A DNA stretch of 64,000 nucleotides from Mucilaginibacter daejeonensis (GTDB lineage Bacteria; Bacteroidota; Bacteroidia; Sphingobacteriales; Sphingobacteriaceae), in the NCBI RefSeq assembly GCF_020783335.1, contig NZ_CP086068.1, positions 3,968,001 through 4,032,000 of the forward strand. The letters run 5' to 3'. The stretch's first letter is position 1; the number at the start of each line of letters is the position of its first letter. The notes beneath the pieces are model-generated. The model ran no database searches. It had not been told where the DNA came from and was given only the letters and a program-made list of their open reading frames with translations. Below, in pieces: positions 52,432-61,794 of this stretch. The position numbers and the translations under genes were made by a program.

Positions 52432-52827
52432 TTACCAGGGCTGGTTATAAGTATCATTATATGAATGGAGCGGTTCGCTATCATCAACATATTTCCAATT
52501 GAATTTGGCCACGGCTGGTTGCCCCGGAACACCTTCTCCGTATATAGTAGCCGAGGGATTAAGATAGTACGCCGGCACGAACTGGGTTCCATCATAGTAC
52601 TCGATACTTGTAATGTAACCTTTGACCTGTGCTTCGTTTATCCAGTGTCCGTATAAACGGATCTCCACCCCTCCATCGAAAACGTATCCCAGATAAACTT
52701 CGTCTACAGCCTGACGTTTAAGGTGTTTAATGGCATGCTTGTTCGACAATGGTGCTACATGATCAAATGATGACAGCACAGTAAAGGCAAGCAAAGCCGC
52801 TGCAATAAGTAAAGTTCTTTTTTTCAT
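52432..52827 (-). CDS. Small exported protein of unknown function
   Basis: 131 residues with a signal peptide (MKKRTLLIAAALLAFTVLSS). The mature part has the patterns VYLGYVFDGGVEIRLYGHW and ATIYGEGVPGQPAVAKF that may be beta strands. No family recognised. Its stop is next to the bidirectional terminator, and the glnA terminator lies upstream, so it is a single-gene unit. Confidence 0.65.
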   Translation of the reverse strand: MKKRTLLIAAALLAFTVLSSFDHVAPLSNKHAIKHLKRQAVDEVYLGYVFDGGVEIRLYGHWINEAQVKGYITSIEYYDGTQFVPAYYLNPSATIYGEGVPGQPAVAKFNWKYVDDSEPLHSYNDTYNQPW

Positions 52828-52884
52828 GATAAAATTTATTTAATTACAATGTAGATCATTATTAATTATAAGTCAACATTTACC

Positions 52885-52926
52885 ATAAAAAAAGGTCCCG
52901 CATATTGCTATGCGAGACCTTTTTAT
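52885..52926 (-). terminator. Terminator of glnA
   Basis: Stem of 12 bp with one mismatch (AGGTCCCGCATA/TATGCGAGACCT), four-base loop, seven T on the minus strand. Confidence 0.9.
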
Positions 52927-52944
52927 TTATCATTGAAGCGGTGC

Positions 52945-53955
52945 TTATACAGCAGCCGATTTTACTGTTTTGATGATACGGGCAGCCACTTTGTATGGAT
53001 CTGCAGCCGAGTTAGGACGACGATCTTCCAAATAACCGCTCCAGTTATGCTCAACAGCGTACAGAGGGATACGGATAGAAGCACCACGGTCAGATACACC
53101 GTAGCTAAAGTCGTGGATAGAAGCGGTCTCGTGCTTACCGGTCAAACGCTGATCGTTGTCAGCACCGTAAACCTCGATGTGCTCTTTAACTACCGGACGG
53201 AAAGCCTCGCAGATCGCTTTGAAAGTAGCTTCGCTATTAGCGGTACGTAATACTGAGTTAGAGAAGTTAGCGTGCATACCTGAACCGTTCCAATCTAATT
53301 GGCCCAGCGGTTTGCAATGCCAGTTGATCGATACTCCGTATTTCTCGCCAATGCGCTCTAATAAGTAACGAGCAACCCAGATCTGGTCACCAGCATCTTT
53401 AGCACCTTTAGCAAAGATCTGGAACTCCCACTGACCAGCAGCAACCTCAGCGTTGATACCTTCAACGTTCAGACCAGCGTCAAGGCAGGCATCCAAATGC
53501 TCTTCAACGATCTCACGACCGTAAGCATTTTTAGCACCTACTGAACAGTAGTAAGGGCCTTGTGGTGCTGGGTAACCGCTGGCCGGGAAACCTAATGGTT
53601 TGTTGGTCTCAGGATCCCACAAAAAGTACTCTTGCTCAAAACCGAACCAAAAATCATTGTCATCATCCTCGATGTGGGCACGGCCATTAGACTCATGTGG
53701 CTGACCATCTGAACCTAATACCTCGCACATTACCAGGTAAGCATCTTTACGCTGTGGATCAGGGCAAATGAACACTGGTTTAAGGATACAATCAGATGAA
53801 CCGCCTGGTGCCTGCTCGGTAGAAGAACCATCGAAGCTCCAGTTATCAAGATCTTCCAATTTTCCGCTGAAATCTTTTACGATCTTTGTTTTGCTACGCA
53901 GGCTTTGAGTTGGTTTATAACCATCAAGCCAGATGTACTCTAATTTTGATGCCAT
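52945..53955 (-). CDS. glnA: Glutamine synthetase, type II-like (beta-grasp)
   Basis: 336 residues, shorter than GSI (~470) or GSIII (~730) and close to eukaryotic/Rhizobium GSII. Motifs: LEYIWLDGYKPTQSLRSKT (beta-grasp), WSFDGSSTEQAPG (35-50), VNWHCKPL-like NWHCKPLGQLDWNGSGMHAN (about 205-224), and the C-terminal EDRRPNSAADPY. It makes glutamine from glutamate, ammonia and ATP. It is alone, without glnB or ntr genes. No adenylylation site of the GSI type is expected. Confidence 0.92.
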   Translation of the reverse strand: MASKLEYIWLDGYKPTQSLRSKTKIVKDFSGKLEDLDNWSFDGSSTEQAPGGSSDCILKPVFICPDPQRKDAYLVMCEVLGSDGQPHESNGRAHIEDDDNDFWFGFEQEYFLWDPETNKPLGFPASGYPAPQGPYYCSVGAKNAYGREIVEEHLDACLDAGLNVEGINAEVAAGQWEFQIFAKGAKDAGDQIWVARYLLERIGEKYGVSINWHCKPLGQLDWNGSGMHANFSNSVLRTANSEATFKAICEAFRPVVKEHIEVYGADNDQRLTGKHETASIHDFSYGVSDRGASIRIPLYAVEHNWSGYLEDRRPNSAADPYKVAARIIKTVKSAAV

Positions 53956-54044
53956 TTTTGTGGTTTGTTTAACAATTAAGGGAAAGTATGTTAATTTTTC
54001 CTTGCTCAGTTTCTAATTACAGGCTAATATAAAACTTTCCGCAC

Positions 54045-54075
54045 CAAATCTTTGAAAATTTTAAGAAAAAACAAA
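54045..54075 (-). promoter_or_regulatory. Possible glnA promoter
   Basis: TTTG, 19 bases, AAGATTTG; one mismatch from TAnnTTTG, 90 bp before the glnA ATG. The remaining 376-bp region between glnA and dnaK holds a 16-bp imperfect inverted repeat (54206-54246, arms with 3 mismatches) and the dnaK terminator. Confidence 0.4.
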
Positions 54076-54205
54076 CTTTGTTTTAAATTAATTACGATTT
54101 TCCTAAAAAGCATACAAAATATTATACGGCTAATGCTTTTTCATCAAACTGCGACGTTCACCACCATCCATTTCGACCTTGATCACGACTCGAGTGTTTT
54201 TGAAG

Positions 54206-54246
54206 TGTAAATTTATCGTTAAATAGCTGCTAACGAATCATTTACA
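54206..54246. repeat. Imperfect inverted repeat upstream of glnA
   Basis: TGTAAAT-n3-TCGTTA and its inverse TAACGA-n3-ATTTACA, 9 bases apart; ends 7 bp match perfectly. Position about 130-170 bp before the presumed promoter could suit a regulator site, but it may also be a decayed repeat. Confidence 0.4.
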
Positions 54247-54278
54247 GCGCCTTTAGGTCTCTAAACTTCCTTAGCAAT

Positions 54279-54311
54279 AAAAAAGCCCCCTGATATGTAT
54301 CAGGAGGCTTC
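54279..54311 (-). terminator. Terminator of dnaK
   Basis: Stem AAGCC-CCCTGATA with TATCAGG-AGGCTT, short loop, six T on the minus strand. Confidence 0.85.
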
Positions 54312-54331
54312 TTATGGTGGTTCGCGAAATA

Positions 54332-56239
54332 TTATTTCACTTCTTCAAAATCAACGTCGGTAACGGTATCGCCACCTTGCTGCGGACCTTGACCGGCCCC
54401 TGCATCAGGGCCTGGCTGGCCACCTTGCTGACCTTCGGCCGAAGCTTTGTACATGTCTTCTGAAGCAGCTGCCCAGGCAGTGTTCAGTTCGTTCTGAGCG
54501 GCCTCGATCTCGTCAAGGTTCTTGGCTGAGTACGCCGACTTCAATTTTTCCAGAGCCGATTCGATCGGTGCTTTTTTATCAGCAGGGATCTTATCACCGT
54601 ACTCTTTCAATTGTTTCTCGGTCGAGAAGATCAATGCATCAGCACCGTTCAGTTTCTCGATCTCTTCTTTTGCCTTTTTGTCAGCATCAGCGTTAGCTTC
54701 TGCTTCCTCTTTCATTTTCTTGATCTCGGCATCGGTCAAACCTGATGAAGCCTCGATACGGATCTTTTGCTCTTTACCGGTAGCTTTATCTTTAGCCGAC
54801 ACGTGTAATATACCGTTGGCATCGATATCGAAGGTCACTTCGATCTGTGGCACACCGCGAGGAGCCGGTGGGATGCTATCCAGGTGGAAGCGGCCCAGTG
54901 TACGGTTCTGTGAGGCCATAGGGCGCTCACCTTGCAAAATGTGGATCTCAACAGATGGTTGGTTATCAGATGCTGTAGAGAACACTTCCGACTTTTTGCT
55001 CGGGATAGTGGTGTTAGATTCGATCAGTTTGGTCATTACACCGCCCATGGTCTCGATACCTAATGAAAGTGGGGTAACGTCCAGCAGTAACACATCTTTC
55101 ACCTCACCGGTCAATACACCACCTTGAATAGCAGCACCGATCGCTACTACCTCATCAGGGTTAACACCTTTTGAAGGAGCTTTGTTAAAGAACTTTTGTA
55201 CCGCTTCCTGAATGGCAGGGATACGGGTAGAACCACCTACCAGGATGATCTCGTCGATATCTGAAGTGCTGTAACCGGCATTTTTCAAAGCGGTACGGCA
55301 TGGTTCAATGGTACGTTTGATCAGGCTATCGGCCAGTTGCTCGAATTTGGCACGGGTCAGTTGCTTAACCAAGTGCTTAGGCATACCGTCAACAGCGGTG
55401 ATGTATGGCAGGTTGATCTCTGTAGTGGTAGAGCTTGACAACTCGATCTTGGCTTTCTCAGCAGCTTCTTTTAAGCGTTGCAGGGCCATAGGATCACGGC
55501 GCAGGTCAAAACCCTCGTCGCTCTTGAACTCGTCGGCCATCCAATCGATGATCACCTGATCAAAGTCGTCACCACCTAAGTGCGTATCACCGTCGGTAGC
55601 TTTTACTTCGAACACGCCATCACCCAACTCCAGTACTGATACGTCATGTGTACCACCACCGCAGTCGAATACCACGATCTTCATGTCCTTGTGTGCTTTG
55701 TCAAGGCCGTAAGCCAGGGCAGCAGCAGTAGGCTCGTTAATGATACGGCGTACTTTCAAACCAGCGATCTCACCGGCCTCTTTTGTGGCCTGACGCTGAG
55801 CATCGTTAAAGTAAGCTGGCACGGTGATCACCGCTTCGCTCACTTCGGTACCTAAAAAGTCTTCGGCGGTCTTCTTCATTTTTTGAAGGATCATGGCCGA
55901 TATCTCTTGAGGAGTATATTTACGGTCGTCTATCTCAACACGTGGAGTGTTATTGTCACCTTTCACCACGGTGTAAGGTACACGTTCAGCCTCTCTGGTC
56001 ACCTCGTTAAATTGGTTACCCATGAAGCGTTTGATAGAGTAGATGGTTTTTTTAGGGTTGGTGATCGATTGACGCTTAGCAGGATCGCCCACCTTACGCT
56101 CACCATTATCAACAAAAGCCACTACCGATGGGGTGGTGCGTTTACCCTCGCTGTTGGCAATAACTACAGGCTCGTTGCCTTCCATTACCGCAACGCAAGA
56201 GTTCGTTGTTCCTAAGTCGATTCCAATGATCTTTGACAT
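54332..56239 (-). CDS. dnaK: Chaperone DnaK (Hsp70)
   Basis: A 635-residue Hsp70. The ATPase domain shows [15 protein letters not shown] (6-20), [15 protein letters not shown] and [16 protein letters not shown]. Interestingly the phosphate-2 loop has Cys and His (DCGGGTHD) where DLGGGTFD is usual; both are known variants in Hsp70s. The substrate-binding domain and disordered tail ending EEVK are normal. It stands alone without grpE and dnaJ, and shares an intergenic region with a divergent GNAT gene holding TGACA dyads. Confidence 0.96.
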   Translation of the reverse strand: MSKIIGIDLGTTNSCVAVMEGNEPVVIANSEGKRTTPSVVAFVDNGERKVGDPAKRQSITNPKKTIYSIKRFMGNQFNEVTREAERVPYTVVKGDNNTPRVEIDDRKYTPQEISAMILQKMKKTAEDFLGTEVSEAVITVPAYFNDAQRQATKEAGEIAGLKVRRIINEPTAAALAYGLDKAHKDMKIVVFDCGGGTHDVSVLELGDGVFEVKATDGDTHLGGDDFDQVIIDWMADEFKSDEGFDLRRDPMALQRLKEAAEKAKIELSSSTTTEINLPYITAVDGMPKHLVKQLTRAKFEQLADSLIKRTIEPCRTALKNAGYSTSDIDEIILVGGSTRIPAIQEAVQKFFNKAPSKGVNPDEVVAIGAAIQGGVLTGEVKDVLLLDVTPLSLGIETMGGVMTKLIESNTTIPSKKSEVFSTASDNQPSVEIHILQGERPMASQNRTLGRFHLDSIPPAPRGVPQIEVTFDIDANGILHVSAKDKATGKEQKIRIEASSGLTDAEIKKMKEEAEANADADKKAKEEIEKLNGADALIFSTEKQLKEYGDKIPADKKAPIESALEKLKSAYSAKNLDEIEAAQNELNTAWAAASEDMYKASAEGQQGGQPGPDAGAGQGPQQGGDTVTDVDFEEVK

Positions 56240-56371
56240 ATGATTGATATTTCTTTTTATTTGATGTTACCCTCACTAATTATCAAGGCTTGTGCCAACG
56301 TGCGATCGGCAGTAAAAATTGTACAGGCACCGACAAAAACGATACTACCGTCAGTACAAGATGAGTTTTCT

Positions 56372-56410
56372 GTGACAGCTTGTCACTTTGAAAGGGCACT
56401 TATTGTGACA
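56372..56410. promoter_or_regulatory. TGTGACA motifs in the dnaK/GNAT divergent region
   Basis: GTGACAGCTTGTCAC at 56372-56386 (six-base arms) and a second TGTGACAAAGCTTG from 56404; both share TGTGACA plus GCTTGT. Divergent promoters of dnaK and the GNAT gene would lie on either side. Candidate operator for a heat or stress regulator; function inferred. Confidence 0.45.
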
Positions 56411-56456
56411 AAGCTTGTTGCTCATCATTATTTTCGGCAATTTGCCTTCATAAGGT

Positions 56457-57008
56457 ATGTTGAACATTCGCACCAAAAGACTTTGCATCATTCCGCTTGA
56501 CCATGAGCTATTGAAACTTTATCATGAACAGCCACATGCATTATTGCAACTGTTGCAACTGAAGCCTTCATTACCCTTGATCAGATCATCGTTTAAAGCG
56601 CAAATGGACGTAGCCATGAAAGAACGCTGGCTGCCTGACACCCTCGCCTACCCCGATCTTTATACCTGGTACACCAACTCGCTGATCGTGCACTCGAAAG
56701 ATAGGCTGGTCCTTGGCACCACTGGCCTAGGTGGTTACCCTAACGACCATGGCGAGACCACTATTGGTTACATGATCGGCGAGCAGTATACGGGTAAAGG
56801 CTATGCTACCGAAGCTTTGACCAGTATGATCAATTGGGCATTTGCTTTCAGTGCCCTGCAAGTGATCAGGGCAGACGCATCCCGATCTAACCTAGCATCG
56901 CAGCGGGTATTAGCTAAAGCGGGCTTCGAATTGACCCATGCCGATAAAAACGACAATTATTATCAACTGACCCGTAAACAAGTACAACAGCTGATCATTA
57001 AACACTAA
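56457..57008 (+). CDS. GNAT family N-acetyltransferase
   Basis: 183 residues of the RimJ/RimL-like GNAT type. Start strand MLNIRTKRLCIIPL, acetyl-CoA pyrophosphate loop GEQYTGKGYATEALTSMI (about 109-126; Q/R-x-x-G-x-G/A), and ASRSNLASQRVLAKAGFE (near 142-159) are diagnostic. Substrate unknown (ribosomal proteins or small amines). It starts 218 bp from the divergent dnaK and precedes the Crp/Fnr gene by 13 bp, so these two are co-transcribed. Confidence 0.85.
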   Translation: MLNIRTKRLCIIPLDHELLKLYHEQPHALLQLLQLKPSLPLIRSSFKAQMDVAMKERWLPDTLAYPDLYTWYTNSLIVHSKDRLVLGTTGLGGYPNDHGETTIGYMIGEQYTGKGYATEALTSMINWAFAFSALQVIRADASRSNLASQRVLAKAGFELTHADKNDNYYQLTRKQVQQLIIKH

Positions 57009-57021
57009 GTATCATTACACC

Positions 57022-57594
57022 ATGTTTCAACCCCTTATTGATCATATTCAAAAGATAGTTCTGCTCAGTACTGAAGAACAAGCCTTACTTACCCAACATT
57101 TGCAACATCAGCACCTGGGCAAAAAAAAGTACTTGTTCAGTGAGGGTGAACGGTGCAATGCGCTGTATTTTGTAGTGAAGGGTTGCCTGCGGATGTATTT
57201 CATTAAGGATAACGGTACCGAGCAGATCATTCAATTCGGGATCGATAATTGGTGGATCAGCGATCATACCAGCCTGATGATGCAGGCACCGTCGCAATTT
57301 TACCTGCAAGCGGTTGAAGATAGCCAACTGATCATATTGCCCACGAGTAAGCACGATGAGCTGTTGAATAAGCTGCCTAAGATGGAGAAGTATTTCAGGC
57401 ACATGTATCAACGCGCCTATGCTGCGGCACAGAACCGAACCTTTTACTTTTTTGACATGAGCGGCGAAGAAAAGTATCACAACTTTGCCCGCCGTTTCCC
57501 CGACTTTGTGCAGCGGGTACCGCAATACATGTTGGCCTCCTACCTGGGGTTCTCGCCGGAGTTCCTGAGCCGCGTGAGAGCAAAAGACCACTGA
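57022..57594 (+). CDS. Crp/Fnr family transcriptional regulator
   Basis: 190 residues. An N-terminal cyclic-nucleotide-binding beta-roll (residues about 25-115; GEKxxF-like FSEGERCNALYFVVKGCLRMYF) is linked to a dimer helix and a C-terminal winged HTH with YLGFSPEFLSRVRA. No cysteine cluster for iron-sulfur, so it senses a small ligand rather than oxygen directly. Short length is usual for this phylum. An FNR-like palindrome lies just downstream, before the AhpD-like gene. Confidence 0.86.
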   Translation: MFQPLIDHIQKIVLLSTEEQALLTQHLQHQHLGKKKYLFSEGERCNALYFVVKGCLRMYFIKDNGTEQIIQFGIDNWWISDHTSLMMQAPSQFYLQAVEDSQLIILPTSKHDELLNKLPKMEKYFRHMYQRAYAAAQNRTFYFFDMSGEEKYHNFARRFPDFVQRVPQYMLASYLGFSPEFLSRVRAKDH

Positions 57595-57604
57595 TCTGCA
57601 TTTC

Positions 57605-57618
57605 TTGACCTTGGTCAA
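57605..57618 (+). promoter_or_regulatory. FNR/CRP-type operator before the AhpD-like gene
   Basis: TTGAC-CTTG-GTCAA: perfect five-base arms with a four-base spacer (FNR consensus TTGAT-N4-ATCAA). Centred about 41 bp before the predicted transcription start, as for class II activation. Confidence 0.6.
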
Positions 57619-57620
57619 TT

Positions 57621-57648
57621 TTTGGCGAGCCGCGATCGCTCACTTTTG
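57621..57648 (+). promoter_or_regulatory. Candidate promoter of the AhpD-like gene
   Basis: TTTG, 16 bases, CACTTTTG (one mismatch from TAnnTTTG). Spacing slightly short. 39 bp before the ATG. Confidence 0.4.
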
Positions 57649-57686
57649 CTATGTGAACAACATCTAAAAATCAAAAGCATAGCAAC

Positions 57687-58130
57687 ATGACACCAAGATT
57701 TAACATCGAGCAATTAGCACCCGAAGCCTACAACGCCTTATTGGGTTTAGAAATGTATAACCGTAAAAGCGGATTGGATAAGAACTATTATGAGCTGATC
57801 AAGATCCGCGCATCCCAGATCAATGGTTGTGCTTTTTGCCTCGACATGCACACCCGCGACGCCCGCAAGTTAGGTGAGACCGAACAACGCATCTACGTAT
57901 TGAACGCCTGGCGCGATACCGACTTCTTCACCCCCGAAGAACAGGCCGTGCTTGCACTCACCGAAGAGATGACCAACATACAGGGCCACGTGAGCAATGC
58001 AACTTATGACAGGGCTATCGAGCTGTTGGGGCCAGAGACCACCTATAAAGTGATCATGGCCAACATAGCCATCAACAGCTGGAACCGGCTGGCCATTACA
58101 GGTCACTTCATGCCACCACTTGCGGAATAG
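57687..58130 (+). CDS. Carboxymuconolactone decarboxylase / AhpD-like protein
   Basis: A 147-residue protein of the CMD/AhpD family. The redox pair Cys48-Cys51 (NGCAFCLDMH) with His55 and the preceding Glu36 fits the AhpD-type alkylhydroperoxidase active site; residues that would mark a true decarboxylase are absent. It probably reduces peroxides or regenerates peroxiredoxins. Controlled likely by the upstream Crp/Fnr protein through the TTGAC operator. Confidence 0.86.
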   Translation: MTPRFNIEQLAPEAYNALLGLEMYNRKSGLDKNYYELIKIRASQINGCAFCLDMHTRDARKLGETEQRIYVLNAWRDTDFFTPEEQAVLALTEEMTNIQGHVSNATYDRAIELLGPETTYKVIMANIAINSWNRLAITGHFMPPLAE

Positions 58131-58148
58131 TATTTGAATAGCCATGGC

Positions 58149-58178
58149 AAAAAGGGAGCCCGTAACGGCTCCCTTTTG
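58149..58178 (+). terminator. Terminator of the AhpD-like gene
   Basis: Eleven-bp stem AAAAGGGAGCC/GGCTCCCTTTT with a six-base loop and T-run. It also shows that the next gene cannot start before this point. Confidence 0.9.
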
Positions 58179-58211
58179 TATTTGATCAATAATAGATATA
58201 GCTTTATAACA

Positions 58212-58706
58212 ATGATGAGAAAGGTGGGTATTTCCATTATAGCAGCGTTGTGCATGTCGACCATCGTATATGGCCAAAAACTTACACTCAAGGCAGAGCG
58301 CAAGGAATTTCTGACCTTCTACATCGACCATCTATCAAGACCAGTACATGACTCTTTATTATCCATTCTAATACCCCACCAAAGAGAGCCACTGCGATAT
58401 GATGATGCAAAAGACTTTCACCTAAGCAAAAAAGATATAAGCTTCATGCTTGATCAATACCATGCGAACGCGCCTATCAAGCGCCTTAAAGCTTTACCGG
58501 TCGATAAAGTAACGAAGGGCAGCCAACCAACGGAGTTCGACCACTACATTTCGCTCCCTGTGTTCTCAATAAAGCGCGATGTCGCATTCATCAGAACATA
58601 TTATTACTGTGGCCCCCTCTGCGGAAGTGATGGCATTGAGATCTACATCAAGCGCAAGGGTAAATGGATACCGTCAACATATGACCCACCCCGTGCTGAA
58701 TTCTAA
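58212..58706 (+). CDS. Exported hypothetical protein
   Basis: 164 residues with a signal peptide (MMRKVGISIIAALCMSTIVYG). Start chosen after the preceding terminator; the frame upstream is open but would include the hairpin. The C-terminal half has a CGPLCG pair that may form a disulphide, then GIEIYIKRKGKWIPSTY. No family recognised. It ends in a shared terminator with rplQ. Confidence 0.65.
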   Translation: MMRKVGISIIAALCMSTIVYGQKLTLKAERKEFLTFYIDHLSRPVHDSLLSILIPHQREPLRYDDAKDFHLSKKDISFMLDQYHANAPIKRLKALPVDKVTKGSQPTEFDHYISLPVFSIKRDVAFIRTYYYCGPLCGSDGIEIYIKRKGKWIPSTYDPPRAEF

Positions 58707-58720
58707 ATATCAGTAAAAAC

Positions 58721-58755
58721 AAAAGCGGCCGGTTCAAATGAACCGACCGCTTTTT
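58721..58755. terminator. Bidirectional terminator between the hypothetical gene and rplQ
   Basis: Thirteen-bp stem with one mismatch (AAAGCGGCCGGTT/AACCGACCGCTTT) and T-runs on both strands. Confidence 0.88.
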
Positions 58756-58777
58756 CGCTTAAATGATAATTGATGAA

Positions 58778-59341
58778 TTATTCGCCTTTTTCAGCGTTCT
58801 CTTCATTGGCTGCAGGAGCTTCTGGAGCTTCTTCAGTTTTTGGTTGCTCGTCAACAACCACTGCTTCATCAGCAGGAGTTACTTCGGCAGTAGCAGCAGG
58901 AGCAGCTTTGCCTTTACCAGCACCACCACGACGGCGGGTAGCTTTTTTAGCAGGAGCAGCTTCAGCGCCGGCACCGTATACGGTGTTGTAATCAACCAGC
59001 TCGATGATGGCCATCTCGGCGTTGTCACCCAAACGGTTCTCTAATTTGATGATACGGGTATAACCACCTGGACGGTTAGCTACTTTCTCAGCGATCTCGC
59101 GGAACAGGATAGTTACCGCTTCTTTGTTTTGCAGGTAGCTAAATACTGTACGACGTGAGTGAGTAGTATCTTCTTTTGATTTAGTTACGATCGGCTCAAC
59201 ATACACACGCAGTGCTTTAGCTTTAGCCAAAGTAGTAGTGATACGTTTGTGCAGGATCAGTGATGAAGCCATGTTGCTCATCATAGCCACGCGGTGGCTC
59301 TTGGTACGACCTAAGTGGTTGTGTTTTTTACCGTGTCTCAT
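58778..59341 (-). CDS. rplQ: Ribosomal protein bL17
   Basis: 187 residues; the conserved core ([20 protein letters not shown] to about 120) is followed by a low-complexity Ala/Glu/Lys-rich extension of about 60 residues ([19 protein letters not shown] and later acidic part), absent from E. coli L17 but usual in this phylum. It lies at the tunnel exit region of the large subunit. Last gene of the alpha operon. Confidence 0.96.
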   Translation of the reverse strand: MRHGKKHNHLGRTKSHRVAMMSNMASSLILHKRITTTLAKAKALRVYVEPIVTKSKEDTTHSRRTVFSYLQNKEAVTILFREIAEKVANRPGGYTRIIKLENRLGDNAEMAIIELVDYNTVYGAGAEAAPAKKATRRRGGAGKGKAAPAATAEVTPADEAVVVDEQPKTEEAPEAPAANEENAEKGE

Positions 59342-59425
59342 TTTGTTGTTTGTAGTGGCACGTGCATACCGTTGGGCGGCGTTGCCGTCAAGCCCTCGGA
59401 ATTATGCCGGGTTTATTTAGAATTT

Positions 59426-59487
59426 AGACTCAAGAGCCGAGAACAAAGAAATCTTGTATCTTGGTTCTTGACTCTTGAGTCTTGAAA
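59426..59487. repeat. Heptad repeats forming a hairpin between rpoA and rplQ
   Basis: On the minus strand five consecutive heptads of the type TCAAGAn occupy 59451-59485 (TCAAGAC, TCAAGAG, TCAAGAA, CCAAGAT, ACAAGAT). The arms 59426-59444 and 59464-59482 pair with two mismatches in 19 bp, so the spacer forms a long hairpin in the message. Confidence 0.7.
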
Positions 59488-60480
59488 TTATTCTTCGTCC
59501 AGTTTGTATTTGGCCAGGTTCATACCAAAAGAAAGTCCTTTTGATTTAACCAGGTCCTGGATCTCGGTCAATGATTTTTTACCGAAGTTCCTGAATTTAA
59601 GCATATCGGCAACATCGTATGATACCAGATCAGCAAGGCTACGGATATCAGCTGCTTTTAAGCAGTTCAGTGCGCGTACTGAAAGGTCAAGATCAACTAG
59701 TTCGGTCTTCAGGATCTTACGCATGTGCAGGATCTCCTCGTCAACCTCTTTGGTCTCCTCTTTAGCCTGAGCTTCCAGCATCATGTTCTCATCAGAGAAC
59801 AGCATGAAGTGTTGGATCAGGATCTTAGCGGCTTCTTTCAGTGCTTCTTCAGGATGGATAGAACCGTCAGTTGCAATGTCCAGAACTAATTTCTCGTAGT
59901 CGGTCTTTTGCTCAACACGATAGTTCTCGATGGTGTACTTAACGTTCTTGATCGGGGTATAGATCGAGTCGATAGCGATAACGCCAACCGCTGCATCAGG
60001 GTTCTTGTTCTCTTCGCTCGGGATATAACCGCGACCTTTATTAACGGTCAGTTCAACTTCAAGGGTAACCGCAGGATCCATGTTGCAGATCAGCAGGTCA
60101 GGGTTCAATATGGTGAAGTTGTTCGAGAACTGGGTGATGTCGCCGGCTTTGAATGTATTTTGGCCGTTGATGATAACAAAGATCTTTTCGCTATCGCCTG
60201 AATCACCTGTTTTTTTCAACCTCACCTGTTTCAGGTTCAGGATGATCTCGGTAACGTCCTCAACCACACCTTTGATGGTAGAGAACTCATGCGTTACACC
60301 TGAGAAACGTACCGAGGTGACAGCATAACCTTCAAGTGATGAAAGTAAGATACGACGTAAAGCATTACCAATGGTTACACCGAAGCCAGGTTCTAACGGA
60401 CGAAATTCAAACGTACCTTCAAAGTCAGTAGACTTCTGCATGATAACCTTATCAGGTTTTTGAAATGCTAAAATTGCCAT
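59488..60480 (-). CDS. rpoA: DNA-directed RNA polymerase subunit alpha
   Basis: 330 residues. N-terminal assembly domain ([20 protein letters not shown], about 27-46) and C-terminal domain with the two helix-hairpin-helix ([19 protein letters not shown]) that contacts UP elements and activators. Between rpsD and rplQ as in most bacteria. Confidence 0.98.
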   Translation of the reverse strand: MAILAFQKPDKVIMQKSTDFEGTFEFRPLEPGFGVTIGNALRRILLSSLEGYAVTSVRFSGVTHEFSTIKGVVEDVTEIILNLKQVRLKKTGDSGDSEKIFVIINGQNTFKAGDITQFSNNFTILNPDLLICNMDPAVTLEVELTVNKGRGYIPSEENKNPDAAVGVIAIDSIYTPIKNVKYTIENYRVEQKTDYEKLVLDIATDGSIHPEEALKEAAKILIQHFMLFSDENMMLEAQAKEETKEVDEEILHMRKILKTELVDLDLSVRALNCLKAADIRSLADLVSYDVADMLKFRNFGKKSLTEIQDLVKSKGLSFGMNLAKYKLDEE

Positions 60481-60529
60481 TTATTATGCTTTGTTTATTG
60501 TTTACGAATTAAATAGATAAAAGACATGA

Positions 60530-60584
60530 GATGTTAGATCTGTACATGGCCTTAACCATATCAGATCTAACATCCCATATCTCA
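60530..60584. repeat. Heptad repeats and perfect 13-bp inverted repeat between rpsD and rpoA
   Basis: GATGTTAGATCTG at 60530-60542 and its perfect inverse at 60562-60574. On the minus strand four heptads (TGAGATA, TGGGATG, TTAGATC, TGATATG) run through 60557-60584. An inner CATGG/CCATA pair extends the hairpin. Confidence 0.7.
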
Positions 60585-60597
60585 ATACTACTAAATA

Positions 60598-61206
60598 TTA
60601 TTTAGAGTATAACTCGACGATCAGGTTCTCCTTGATGTTCTCAGGGATCTCATCGCGGTTAGGGTAGTTCAACAGCTTACCGCTCAATGCAGCAGCATCC
60701 CACTCGAACCAGCTATACTTGTTCACTTTGCGGCCAGCTACCGAGTTGGTAATAGCTTCCAGTGATCTTGATCTTTCACGTACGGCAATAACATCACCAG
60801 CTTTCAAAGTGTAGGAAGGGATGTTAACCACCTCACCGTTAACAGTGATGTGTTTGTGACCAACCAGTTGGCGTGCGCCTGAACGAGTTGGGGCAATGCC
60901 TAAACGGTAAACGGCGTTATCTAAACGAGCCTCTAATAATTGAAGCAAGTTAGTACCGGTGATACCTTCACGAGCCGAAGCACGGTGGAAAAGGTTCTCG
61001 AAGTAACGCTCTAATACACCGTAAGTGTATTTTACCTTTTGTTTCTCCATCAGCTGTACAGCGTACTCTGATTGCTTGCCTCTGCGTTTTGAAACGCCGT
61101 GCATGCCCGGAGGGTAGTTCTTTTTCTCTAATACTTTATCAGGACCGAAGATCGGCTCTCTGAACTTACGGGCGATCTTGGACTTTGGTCCGGTATATCT
61201 TGCCAT
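60598..61206 (-). CDS. rpsD: Ribosomal protein uS4
   Basis: 202 residues, nucleating 30S assembly. The N-terminal segment has no cysteine, so it is the zinc-free form. The S4 RNA-binding motif ([25 protein letters not shown]) lies at about 92-116. It may regulate its operon as in E. coli, but no leader motif could be identified. Confidence 0.97.
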   Translation of the reverse strand: MARYTGPKSKIARKFREPIFGPDKVLEKKNYPPGMHGVSKRRGKQSEYAVQLMEKQKVKYTYGVLERYFENLFHRASAREGITGTNLLQLLEARLDNAVYRLGIAPTRSGARQLVGHKHITVNGEVVNIPSYTLKAGDVIAVRERSRSLEAITNSVAGRKVNKYSWFEWDAAALSGKLLNYPNRDEIPENIKENLIVELYSK

Positions 61207-61273
61207 TGTTTGTGTGTTTTAAAGTACCAAACAGCCTAAAGCTGAAGGATCTTAGCTTTAAAAATATGATTAA

Positions 61274-61663
61274 TTAAACTCTTCTGCGTTTTGATGGACG
61301 GCAACCGTTGTGTGGAAGCGGAGTGATGTCCTTAATGGTAGTGACTTCGATACCTGAAGTTTGCAGCGTACGGATAGCCGACTCACGACCAGAACCAGGA
61401 CCTTTAACAAACACCTCAACTTTACGTAAGCCCAGGTCATAAGCAACTTTACCGCAATCGGCAGCAGCTTGTGAAGCAGCGTAAGGAGTGTTCTTTTTTG
61501 AACCTTTGAAACCCATTTTACCTGCAGAAGACCAAGAGATAGCCTGACCGCTGGTGTTGGTCAAAGTGATGATGATGTTGTTGAAGGTAGCGTTAACGTG
61601 TGCTTGGCCAACCGGCTCAACGATCACGATACGCTTTTTGGTTACTTTTTTAGCTTTAGCCAT
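61274..61663 (-). CDS. rpsK: Ribosomal protein uS11
   Basis: 129 residues, platform protein of the 30S subunit, with [20 protein letters not shown] (28-47), [11 protein letters not shown] and the conserved end [17 protein letters not shown]. Order rpsM-rpsK-rpsD normal. Confidence 0.97.
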   Translation of the reverse strand: MAKAKKVTKKRIVIVEPVGQAHVNATFNNIIITLTNTSGQAISWSSAGKMGFKGSKKNTPYAASQAAADCGKVAYDLGLRKVEVFVKGPGSGRESAIRTLQTSGIEVTTIKDITPLPHNGCRPSKRRRV

Positions 61664-61794
61664 TTTCTTTTTTTACGATATGGTCTATGGATTACTTGAT
61701 CAGCGAATGATCAGGACCCATGGCCCGTTTGATAATGTATGTTCCCAATAAATGCAGGACCTTTTATAGAAGCCCTGCACCTACTGATCAGTTA

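Noticed and set aside
54332..56239. Damaged dnaK because of the DCGGGTHD phosphate loop
   Set aside because: Cys and His at these places occur in functional Hsp70s of this phylum, and the rest of the protein is intact.
58134..58211. N-terminal extension of the exported hypothetical protein
   Set aside because: It would include the terminator of the AhpD-like gene, and the signal peptide begins at 58212.
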